Of a DNA stretch of 19,557 bases, positions 8,601 to 14,583 are shown one piece after another. The notes under the pieces were generated by a model. The model saw nothing but the letters and a program-made list of their open reading frames with translations, had not been told where the DNA came from and ran no database searches. The DNA comes from Euryarchaeota archaeon UBA52 (GTDB lineage Archaea > Thermoplasmatota > Poseidoniia > Poseidoniales > Thalassarchaeaceae): contig DAVB01000003.1 of NCBI GenBank assembly GCA_002505455.1, forward strand, positions 550-20,106, written 5' to 3'. How positions within the stretch are numbered: position 1 is the first letter of the stretch; each line of letters starts with the position of its first letter. Made by a program: the position numbers and the translations under genes.

Positions 8601-11371
8601 GGAATTTAGCCAATGCTGGGATTAACCCCCTCAATGGAAGCGACGCACTGGGCAATCCGGATGGAGACGGATATGATGTGGACGGCGATGGAATACTTGC
8701 CCCTCAGGAGCAATTCGTGAATTGGCTCGAGTACCATCTAAAGTCGGAAATACTCGTCGGAGGGTCATGGGCCTCTGTATCGGACCTGCCTGAAGGCTTC
8801 GACACTTGGATTTTCAATGCATCAGAACAGATTAGCGACCCACAGGCCTCATTCGGAGAATTAGCAAGTACAGAAGTCACGAGCCTTCTTGCTGGCATAA
8901 CAGAACTCGATACCGGCTCCTCTGACCCCGTCTCTCCAGACTCAGACTCGGATGGGATGCCGGACGGGTGGGAAGCATATCACGCAAGATGGTCAGTATT
9001 TGATGAGCGTTGGACACTCAATCCTGTAAATGGAAACGACGATGTCGGCGATCCGGACGGCGATGGACTCACCAACTGGGAGGAATATAGCAGTATACCG
9101 GGGAATATGAGTGAGATCGACTCCCTTGTAACCTCTCCACAATTCTATCTCCTCAGCAATGGGGGTGAATGGATGCCTACTCCATGGCTAACAGCCGATT
9201 CCATAATTTCTTTCGGGGAAGCAGCTAGGACAATCAACCAAGACAGCCCCTTGACTGCAGACCCCAATAACCCGGACACTGATGGCGATGGATTACTTGA
9301 TGGGGTGGAGATGATATTCACCAAATGGAATTATGATGCTGATACCTGGACACTAAACCCACTCGTGCCCTCTGACGGGTATTTCGATTCGGACAGGGAC
9401 GGGTTAACTGACCTTGTAGAGCTTAATTTGACAAATACCAATCCCGCCAACGGCGCCCTCGCGCCCCCAGACGCGCCCAGGTTCCACGAGGAAGCAACCA
9501 CATTAGACGCACTCGAGTCCATGAATCGAGTTTACAGGGTCCTATTCACGAAACAAGGTAGAGCGCACATTGCAATTTCTCAATTCAATGAGTGGCAATC
9601 AAGCGGGCTCATGCGACCTCTCCTAGAAGCACTGATGGGCGTGTCTGATCCCAGCGAAGAAGACACCGATCGCGACGGGATGAGTGATGGCTACGAATAC
9701 TGGTTCACTGAGTGGGACCTGGAGTCAAATGAATGGACGATAAACCCACTTACCTCCACGGACGTCGATAGGGATTCTGATGAGGACTCGTGGGATTGTA
9801 ATGGCGATGGTCTGATATCTCCTTCAGAGTCATTCGATAACCTTGCTGAATACGAGTCTAGGGTGTATGGGAAACTCCTTGCTATCGATACAATCCCCTC
9901 TGGTTTAGGTACAGTTTCCTACGGAACCGATGCAATCACCGCGCTCCAGTATGAGGCTGGCTTGTCAGAAGAGGGGTCCATCGATGAGATGTACAATATA
10001 TTCGCAACTAAGTCTGAAGAATCCTTCGAGAGGATGGGTCTGATCAACTCCTTTGACCCTGACAGCTTTAATCGTACTCTCTTAGGCATAAGCGACCCTA
10101 CGCATGACGATTCAGACATGGACGGGCTCCCCGACGGATGGGAATATTGCTACTCTATTTTCGGCCACTGGCTCCCTCTCCCGGAGGGACAGCTCCGGTG
10201 GTCGTTGAACCCACTGAATCCTTTGGACGGTGCTTATGATCCTGATTCCGATGGGTGGTACGACCGGACATCGGAAGACAGCCCGGCGGAACAAGGCGTA
10301 TGGGTGGACCGCATATTCCAGTCCGCTAATTCTTCCGAGCAAATCGGATTCGGTAACTCACCACTATTATTCACGAATTCGATGGAATTCGGTAACGGGA
10401 CCCTCCCGCTATCCAATGACTCTGACTCCGATTCGATATTGATGGAACCTGTTTTCGGAATTGGCGGCTCGGTCTCTGATTACCTTCAAAATTACAATCT
10501 CTCTGACGGTCGTGAGATACTCAAGTATGGTACAAACGCTCTAGATAATGATACTGATGGGGATATGCTGCCCGATTACTACGAGTATCATATGGGTTGG
10601 AATGAAGCTAATGACAACTGGTCCTCCCTTATGCAGATAGAAGTGGTCTGGCAACAGATATCATCCAACAGCTGGAAGCCCGTAAATATCAATGGCGGCG
10701 CCATCTCGAGACCCATCTTGAATTGGACTTGGTTCACCCTGGATGCGACCGATGCATCAGATGTAGGAGGCGATGCTGATCGAGATGGAGATTACGACTG
10801 CGGAACAGGTGGCTGTCAATATGTGCCATATACAAATTTCCAAGAATATTTCGGGATAGTAAATGCCACTCTTTCTTCACCCGCACTTGTCCGATCCGCC
10901 CCCTTATTCGACTGCAGGGGCGATCCTGTTGAGGAGGGGTGGCAGTTCAGGGAGGTAGTCCTAGGCCTGTGCGGCCAGACATCATCGCTGTCCTCCAATT
11001 ACTTCAGAATGAACCGAATCAGCATGAGCGATCGACTATACGCGCTGATTCTAGATGACAATGATGCTGACTACACCCAAATAGACACTAGCAATGACGA
11101 GGTCTTACTCAGCGGTAATTGGACAGATTCCTACAATCGATTTGCGGGGGATGAATTCCATCTCCCCAATATAGGCCTTGGAGAATACTCGTACGGTTGG
11201 TGGTTGTTGGACTTCGATGGCGATTCAATAGCCGATGGAACCGACCCGACCAATTGGGATACTGACGGAGACTGGCTCAATGATCGTTTTGAGATCGCCG
11301 ACGATTTACTTGATGGCGTTAGGGGCAATTCCGGCTCACCTATCAGGTACGATGACAGATCCGTACAGTGA
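5630..11371 (+). CDS. Giant secreted Asp-rich protein with TSP3-like calcium-binding modules and a probable beta-propeller
   Basis: 1,913 residues from ATG 5630. An in-frame ATG at 5504 would add 42 residues with no signal-like character, whereas the 5630 start gives a textbook signal peptide (MRRKQTAAFLAIIMLSSVLF) with a purine-rich GGGGGAAG just upstream. After the signal come acidic DxDxDG motifs (for example DTDGDGLPDGFE near residue 140). Residues about 387-733 lack them and read as repeated short beta strands (GIVLIVSKYGITVLDP, MLLVGTDTGLIRW), suggesting a beta-propeller. From about 737 to 1663 there is a degenerate repeat array (separate entry). The C-terminal region has a final pair of such motifs (DFDGDSIADG, DTDGDWLNDR). 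There is no C-terminal TM, lipobox or recognisable sorting signal, so it is either released or held by partners. Calcium binding is a family-based expectation. Adhesin, polymer-binding or protease-associated roles are all possible; no catalytic triad was recognised. Confidence 0.85.
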   Translation: MRRKQTAAFLAIIMLSSVLFLSQTRPQSPVGSTDPDDATGGAPIAVDTDEDQIPDVHESAFAEPLIIFDPLGDVTVQGLDPLDSTDNTSDADRDGATALQEFCWPYSLESCFSTRLSLTGKSPEETESGFREYLDPRKADTDGDGLPDGFEISMCTDGGAGYIDQSSTAWTCLYFDPLDPRDSIEDPDQCFGLLEWGCGDGFDFDRDGEVEPGERFTSPEEYRYSQPDGWVDERDGLWCQGPIPGIADGACQTSQESETGLPGWLGSDPRYSDSDHYVVDDGIATPLAIRGDGISDGWEYHYGLDPRNASDAIVDHDMDGWDSDGDGYIAQDSSIATSRWGEAFSNYEEYLISIDEGFSVRPGLHLASMESPDEPSFLTEMSNPPLADSSVVSVEAIDSEGIVLIVSKYGITVLDPLDDSTLIYKESVQGEISDAEVATLSDGSKAIVVSTNFGITAIPISQGELDLDSTAFLATTPLLSISPLPPMGPGAMILFGSGGSVFSAVVNSDNGVLGIDGLENVETLEQALSTKNATGTVALHVVRQGEPPMLLVGTDTGLIRWTTSDLSETFGSPLWVYDGENAESFVGIADLLNTSKSAVVNALELAGILDGSGNMAQLTGVWLGTPSGIHIIDLDDLVTEPAYAISNDRMFNSESWLSGGNDVLSIEQIPGMVLVGSREGMWALEGDGSGVLGMIEPPVKMNGPISDIASWITGGERWISAGIESGRYMNILPIDPTSTDSDFDGMPDGWEFHHGLDPTNPFDAPRDADLDGFDVGGPFGFQAPWTNLDEYRYISISENGSNGTDPRLTDSDGDGLTDGQEYWGWFYDSTPFQCHYLSTGGPGIPEQICDDSDGILARQVHLSGWLNSGSGGGADVPTDPSNPDTDGDGMPDGWEIENRRWIGDAYTGGNIWTLDPLDPSDADEDADGDGLTNGCEYRWSVLLETVRENGLVTHGESAESAASWVATDPNLVDSDGDSLPDGWEARYACSWNLANAGINPLNGSDALGNPDGDGYDVDGDGILAPQEQFVNWLEYHLKSEILVGGSWASVSDLPEGFDTWIFNASEQISDPQASFGELASTEVTSLLAGITELDTGSSDPVSPDSDSDGMPDGWEAYHARWSVFDERWTLNPVNGNDDVGDPDGDGLTNWEEYSSIPGNMSEIDSLVTSPQFYLLSNGGEWMPTPWLTADSIISFGEAARTINQDSPLTADPNNPDTDGDGLLDGVEMIFTKWNYDADTWTLNPLVPSDGYFDSDRDGLTDLVELNLTNTNPANGALAPPDAPRFHEEATTLDALESMNRVYRVLFTKQGRAHIAISQFNEWQSSGLMRPLLEALMGVSDPSEEDTDRDGMSDGYEYWFTEWDLESNEWTINPLTSTDVDRDSDEDSWDCNGDGLISPSESFDNLAEYESRVYGKLLAIDTIPSGLGTVSYGTDAITALQYEAGLSEEGSIDEMYNIFATKSEESFERMGLINSFDPDSFNRTLLGISDPTHDDSDMDGLPDGWEYCYSIFGHWLPLPEGQLRWSLNPLNPLDGAYDPDSDGWYDRTSEDSPAEQGVWVDRIFQSANSSEQIGFGNSPLLFTNSMEFGNGTLPLSNDSDSDSILMEPVFGIGGSVSDYLQNYNLSDGREILKYGTNALDNDTDGDMLPDYYEYHMGWNEANDNWSSLMQIEVVWQQISSNSWKPVNINGGAISRPILNWTWFTLDATDASDVGGDADRDGDYDCGTGGCQYVPYTNFQEYFGIVNATLSSPALVRSAPLFDCRGDPVEEGWQFREVVLGLCGQTSSLSSNYFRMNRISMSDRLYALILDDNDADYTQIDTSNDEVLLSGNWTDSYNRFAGDEFHLPNIGLGEYSYGWWLLDFDGDSIADGTDPTNWDTDGDWLNDRFEIADDLLDGVRGNSGSPIRYDDRSVQ
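7840..10620 (+). repeat. Array of degenerate protein-level repeats of D-x-D-x-DG-x-x-DGWE type inside the giant gene
   Basis: The recurring core is a DSDGDGMPDGWE-like motif, then a W-T-L-N-P-L-N-like strand with an Asp, then DPDGDGLTNWEEY-like. Examples of the DGWE half start near 7850 (DSDFDGMPDGWE), 8278 (DTDGDGMPDGWE), 8546 (DSDGDSLPDGWE), 8941 (DSDSDGMPDGWE), 9277 (DTDGDGLLDGVE), 9663 (DTDRDGMSDGYE), 10108 (DSDMDGLPDGWE) and 10552 (DTDGDMLPDYYE). Spacing is irregular, about 270 to 450 bases. Similarity is clear in protein but weak in DNA, so the duplication is old. It resembles thrombospondin type 3 or related calcium-loop repeats. Confidence 0.75.
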
Positions 11372-11372
11372 A

Positions 11373-11377
11373 GGTGA
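11373..11377 (+). promoter_or_regulatory. Shine-Dalgarno-like GGTGA deciding the start of the 156-residue protein
   Basis: GGTGA lies immediately after the stop of the giant gene and 7 bases before ATG 11385. This is standard spacing and favours that ATG over the in-frame ATG 11352, which would overlap the giant gene by 20 bases. Confidence 0.5.
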
Positions 11378-11384
11378 AGGCTGT

Positions 11385-11855
11385 ATGGAGGAGAATATTC
11401 GAATTCCTGGAACCGATCAGCCCGTCGGGGAAAGAATACTGTTCATTCATGAAAATATGGTCTCATTCGTTAAACAGTACAGCATGCCCGTGGTAGAGGT
11501 TGCCTTGGTACTTTCAAAGTACATCAGGATCATCAGCCTAGAACTCAGTAATATAGCCGATTCAGCCAATGAAGAATTACCAGAGCACCTGCTGAAACCA
11601 ATGTCTTTGGAAGACGGCTTGCAGGCCCCTTTAATCGACTCATTCCCATTGGACCGCCTGCTTGGCTCACTCGATGAAGATAGGATGGACATTCTCGATA
11701 CACTAATGCGCACGGCGATTAATTCCGTAGAAGCACCATTTGCATCCGTACTTGCACTTCTCAGGGACTGGGAGAGATTGGTCAGAATCCAACTTTCTAA
11801 ATCTCGGAGCCCAGGTCATTTATTCAGCCCAATTGAACTTCCGGAGACATTCTAG
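11385..11855 (+). CDS. Small helical protein of unknown function downstream of the giant secreted protein
   Basis: 156 residues from ATG 11385, with an upstream GGTGA. Alternative in-frame ATGs at 11352 (11 more residues) and 11235 are less likely because they overlap the giant gene. The sequence is mostly amphipathic helix (for example ENMVSFVKQYSMPVVEVAL, SVEAPFASVLALLRDWERLV) with no signal peptide and no clear TM segment. I do not recognise a family. It lies 13 bases after the giant gene on the same strand, so co-transcription is likely, and a role linked to that protein is possible but unproven. Its stop is one base from the stop of the convergent membrane-protein gene. Confidence 0.65.
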   Translation: MEENIRIPGTDQPVGERILFIHENMVSFVKQYSMPVVEVALVLSKYIRIISLELSNIADSANEELPEHLLKPMSLEDGLQAPLIDSFPLDRLLGSLDEDRMDILDTLMRTAINSVEAPFASVLALLRDWERLVRIQLSKSRSPGHLFSPIELPETF

Positions 11856-11856
11856 A

Positions 11857-12189
11857 CTATCGAGCTGACCCTCTGGATACTATGCCATTCGACACCCACC
11901 AGGAGTCAATGATGGACCAGATGTAGATCAGAGGCCAAAGGACAATTGTCAGTATGAGCGGTAGTTGTAGTATGAACCACCAAGCACCCTTCTTGTGTTG
12001 TCTGTTGAAATGCTGTCCTAGATAGAGGAATGGTATCATGGCAAGCATTGTGGAGAATACGGGTCGGAACGCACCCCATGGGCCGATACCTCCGCTCAAC
12101 TCGTTCCAGATTGCCTTTATGACGCCCAGGGGAGTCGCCCTTACAGGCCCTTTCGGGTCCAAAGTGACTGCAAGCTCGTCGGATGCCAT
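11857..12189 (-). CDS. Small two-helix membrane protein of unknown function
   Basis: 110 residues from ATG 12189. The frame is open upstream with another ATG at 12246 and one at 12321, but those starts would run over the Shine-Dalgarno site and the N-terminal coding region of the divergent peptidase gene. The start MASDELAVTLDP is therefore preferred. The N-terminal 40 residues are soluble or interfacial. TM helices are likely at about 41-58 (FRPVFSTMLAMIPFLYLG) and 69-95 (Trp-rich, ILQLPLILTIVLWPLIYIW), joined by a short basic loop (NRQHKKG). I do not recognise the family. It stands alone on its strand between a convergent and a divergent neighbour, so it probably has its own promoter in the 55 bases before 12245. 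Confidence 0.65.
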   Translation of the reverse strand: MASDELAVTLDPKGPVRATPLGVIKAIWNELSGGIGPWGAFRPVFSTMLAMIPFLYLGQHFNRQHKKGAWWFILQLPLILTIVLWPLIYIWSIIDSWWVSNGIVSRGSAR

Positions 12190-12232
12190 GGGGTGCGAGC
12201 TTAGCGACACGACAAATATGTGATGCAACCTC

Positions 12233-12238
12233 AGGAGG
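12233..12238 (+). promoter_or_regulatory. Strong Shine-Dalgarno site of the Pcp-Nudix gene
   Basis: AGGAGG, 6 bases before ATG 12245. It is the best ribosome binding site in the window and fixes the start. It also argues that this gene is translated from a leadered message. Confidence 0.65.
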
Positions 12239-12244
12239 ACAAAC

Positions 12245-13252
12245 ATGCAGATTCCGTCCCATAGCCAGAAGCGACCAATATTGGTAACCGGATTCGAGCC
12301 ATTCGATGGCATGGACTCCAATCATTCGTGGGATGTTGCGAGGGCAATAGCCAAAGAAATGGGTAATAACGAGGTCATGTGTAAACTTCTTCCTGTTGAT
12401 GAGGAGGGGTCAAAGATTGCTTCGCGGGCAATCGAGTTGGGGGAATGCTCGGGAGTCCTTCATTTCGGTATAGCGATGGAGAGAAAGAGGATTTGCATAG
12501 AAATCGAGGCTAAGAACAAGTATGACATCGGTAGAATCGATAATTCAGGTCGAATTTTGAATATGGAAAAAATAGTCGATGGAGCCCCAGAGAAGATTAC
12601 TACAACACTGAGTAGGCATGTTATCGACGAATGCATCGAAGATTCAGAAGATATCGTTCTGAGCTCTGAATGTGGCGGATATATCTGCAACGAGACCTAT
12701 TTCAGGTCATTGAACTCAGTTCTGGAATCGAATATCCACGCGGATAACAGGCCTCTTCCAGTTCTTTTCATACACCTTCCTCCGATCAGATTGTTATCCC
12801 TGGACCGTCAGATCGAGGCCGTTTCAGGCATCGCAGAAGCAATATCTGCACCTCCTGTGATGTTGGTGGTAGGGGCGCTTTTACGAGATTCGGCGGGGCG
12901 AATACTGTCCTGTAGGAGGCCACCTGAAGACCAATGGTCCGGGTGGTGGGAATTTCCCGGCGGAAAGGTGTCGAAGGAGGAGAATCTCCTAGAGGCAGTT
13001 TCTAGAGAAGTTACTGAGGAATTAGGAATTCACATAACGCCAGGACAAGAGGTTGCCAGGGAACTCTACAGATATGAGGACCGCACTGTAGATCTGAGAA
13101 TAATCGACTGTGGCGTGGTGAATCCTAATTCAATCACTCTTATCGAACACGATGAATCTGTTTGGTTGGATAGAGAGAATCTCAATGAGGTAAAGTGGCT
13201 TCCAGCCGATACCCCAATTATCGAAGCATGGATGGCCAATGGCCTTCCATGA
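12245..13252 (+). CDS. Fusion of pyroglutamyl peptidase I (Pcp) and MutT-type Nudix hydrolase
   Basis: 335 residues; start fixed by AGGAGG. Residues 10-200 form a pyrrolidone-carboxylate peptidase (C15 family): opening ILVTGFEPFDG, the family E-x-x-A-x-N motif (EIEAKN, catalytic Glu likely E86), a CGGYICNETYF segment with catalytic Cys likely C148, and LFIHLPP with catalytic His likely H177. All three expected catalytic residues are present. After a short joint (about 200-205) residues 206-335 are a complete Nudix domain: VGALLRDSAGRIL, WWEFPGG, and a perfect GX5EX7REUXEEXGU box from G240 to I262 (REVTEELGI). Pcp removes N-terminal pyroglutamate from peptides; MutT-like Nudix enzymes hydrolyse oxidised or other nucleoside triphosphates. 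Why they are joined is unknown. No stop or frame change lies between them. It abuts the convergent UPF0201 gene stop to stop with no gap. Confidence 0.9.
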   Translation: MQIPSHSQKRPILVTGFEPFDGMDSNHSWDVARAIAKEMGNNEVMCKLLPVDEEGSKIASRAIELGECSGVLHFGIAMERKRICIEIEAKNKYDIGRIDNSGRILNMEKIVDGAPEKITTTLSRHVIDECIEDSEDIVLSSECGGYICNETYFRSLNSVLESNIHADNRPLPVLFIHLPPIRLLSLDRQIEAVSGIAEAISAPPVMLVVGALLRDSAGRILSCRRPPEDQWSGWWEFPGGKVSKEENLLEAVSREVTEELGIHITPGQEVARELYRYEDRTVDLRIIDCGVVNPNSITLIEHDESVWLDRENLNEVKWLPADTPIIEAWMANGLP

Positions 13253-13753
13253 CTACAATTTCCGAGCATCTATCCACTCCGTTGAACTCCCGTCTTCATT
13301 CATTGCTAGGTCGTCACCGGGCCGTCTGGGGACGTTGTCCCTACCAGGGTGGTCTGTCAGAGTTGTAAGATAGCCATCGAGATCAACCTCCTTCACGGTG
13401 ACGTCAATCGTCCCACCAAGAGGAGCCTCATCGATAACGAAGGAGCATTTCCCTGCTGCTGCAGCCTGTCTGGAGAGTGAGAATGTCGAGATTTCACCAT
13501 CAGATTTCAAGGTCATTGCATCGAGGGCAGTGTCCAAAATCCTGTGATTCCTAGCCTCCTCTATCATCGCATTCAAACTCTCGACATTCGAAACAAGTCT
13601 CACCGGGGTAGAGCTGGAGGGAAAAACGCCTCTCTCCGGCATATTCTCTGGAGACCAGTCGGGGAACATATTTCGAACTGCGTCAAGAACCAAATCAGGA
13701 TGTTCATGGTTCAACAGAGTGGTCGCGACAACAATTTCCATCGTCTTTCCCAT
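13253..13753 (-). CDS. UPF0201 (DUF54) family protein
   Basis: 166 residues from ATG 13753; ATG 13741 (MEIVVATTLLNHEHPD) is an equally good start and closer to the family's usual N-terminus. Family features visible: an opening beta strand, then RNMFPDW; HRILDTALDAM; ISTFSLSRQAAAAGKCSF; and APLGGTIDVTV. This pattern is that of the archaeal UPF0201 family of about 140 residues, whose fold is related to RNA-binding proteins. The molecular role is not established. An acidic tail of about 30 residues extends past the core. Cytoplasmic. It is convergent with the Pcp-Nudix gene (stop codons directly adjacent) and divergent from the small two-TM protein, with about 70 bases between starts. Confidence 0.8.
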   Translation of the reverse strand: MGKTMEIVVATTLLNHEHPDLVLDAVRNMFPDWSPENMPERGVFPSSSTPVRLVSNVESLNAMIEEARNHRILDTALDAMTLKSDGEISTFSLSRQAAAAGKCSFVIDEAPLGGTIDVTVKEVDLDGYLTTLTDHPGRDNVPRRPGDDLAMNEDGSSTEWIDARKL

Positions 13754-13822
13754 GCGCTAATCATACATCACACCTATGCGAGTACAGGTGACATTCATGT
13801 CGAAAGTTGCAGACCGAGCACT

Positions 13823-14407
13823 ATGGCCAGACGATCCTTTCCAATAACACTCGGACTGTTGCTCACTCCAACCATCATCTTGCTTGTCCTGAGGATGTCC
13901 CTTCCAGTCATCGACTCGATATTGGTCTCTGATAGAAATGTGTTGATCGGAATCCACGTATTTGCAGTCATGATTGGCCTTATCCTCATAGGCAGAGGCA
14001 ATAAAAATAAGGATCATGAATTTCTAAGGTCAGGCGCTATAGATCGATTAAGTCGGACATACGGACTTGAAGATGGGGGCCTATGGTCACGCGCAGATGA
14101 GGCCTTGGCCAGGCTAGAACGTCGAAACAGCAAGAAGAAACCGGTCCAAATGTCCGAGGGGGTTGCCAGCATCAATGCGGAGTCTCGAGAGCTAGATCTC
14201 GGCGACCAGGAACCGGGAGACATACGCGTATCAGGAGTAGAGGTATCAACAGACACTGGAGACGAACAAAATCCTCAGGAGCCTGGAAATACACTCGCGA
14301 TCAAACGAAAATCGAGAGGCATCTCGGCATGGCTCGACAGAAGAGCCGAGAAGCTCGCTAGGAAACGACTTGATAAAATAAGACTAAAACAGCAGGAAAA
14401 TAAGTGA
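13823..14407 (+). CDS. Small two-TM protein with long charged cytoplasmic tail
   Basis: 194 residues from ATG 13823. The frame is open back to 13544, but that stretch is antisense to the UPF0201 gene, so the later ATG is preferred. There is no Shine-Dalgarno site directly before it. Two TM helices are likely at residues 8-30 (ITLGLLLTPTIILLVLRMSL) and 40-58 (VLIGIHVFAVMIGLILIG). The remainder is hydrophilic: an RLSRTYGLEDGGLWSRADEA segment, a low-complexity acidic stretch around 115-155, and a strongly basic helix at the C-terminus (RRAEKLARKRLDKIRLKQQ), which could bind nucleic acid or lipid. I do not recognise the family. Its TGA overlaps the GTG of the small ORF at 14404, suggesting an operon with that ORF and perhaps dnaJ. 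Confidence 0.7.
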   Translation: MARRSFPITLGLLLTPTIILLVLRMSLPVIDSILVSDRNVLIGIHVFAVMIGLILIGRGNKNKDHEFLRSGAIDRLSRTYGLEDGGLWSRADEALARLERRNSKKKPVQMSEGVASINAESRELDLGDQEPGDIRVSGVEVSTDTGDEQNPQEPGNTLAIKRKSRGISAWLDRRAEKLARKRLDKIRLKQQENK

Positions 14408-14583
14408 TTGCCCCTTCATCAGATAGAATACGCGTAACCATATCGTCCCGCGGTATTCTTGCTGCACTACTTGAGGGGCTTCACTGTAATGCCTGCGTCG
14501 GATTGAAAGAGCCCTTCCGGGAGGCGTTGGTGGGAATGCTGTATGGCGAAGAGGGACTACTACGATGTCCTAGGCCTCGATAG
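14404..14583 (+). CDS. Possible small 59-residue ORF overlapping the neighbouring genes
   Basis: GTG 14404 overlaps the stop of the preceding gene in a GTGA arrangement typical of translational coupling, with AGGA 6 bases upstream. The frame runs 59 codons to TAG at 14581-14583, overlapping the first 41 bases of dnaJ in another frame. The product begins IAPSSDRIRVTISSRG and contains LLEGLHCNACVGLKEPF, with no signal or TM segment. Codon use resembles the neighbours (AGA, ATA and CTA present). It is the only reading frame that fills the 135-base gap before dnaJ. I do not recognise a family, and a chance ORF cannot be excluded. Confidence 0.35.
   Translation: MIAPSSDRIRVTISSRGILAALLEGLHCNACVGLKEPFREALVGMLYGEEGLLRCPRPR

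Noticed and set aside
7850..10600. Dockerin domains
   Set aside because: The DxDxDG motifs recall dockerin calcium loops, but the DGWE/EEY context and spacing do not form the paired dockerin helices; TSP3-like is the better description.
11235..11384. Longer 5' form of the 156-residue protein, or a frameshifted tail of the giant gene
   Set aside because: The giant gene ends naturally after its last DxDxDG pair, and the small gene has its own GGTGA and ATG, so neither a long overlap nor a frameshift is needed.
12190..12321. N-terminal extension of the small minus-strand membrane protein
   Set aside because: It would cover the strong AGGAGG site and the conserved ILVTGFEPF codons of the Pcp-Nudix gene.
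13544..13822. Upstream extension of the two-TM gene
   Set aside because: It is antisense to the UPF0201 coding region and reads as non-protein-like sequence; the ATG at 13823 gives a clean membrane-protein start.
14408..14542. tRNA or small RNA gene in the gap before dnaJ
   Set aside because: No cloverleaf, T-loop consensus or convincing stem was seen; the small ORF explains the gap better.
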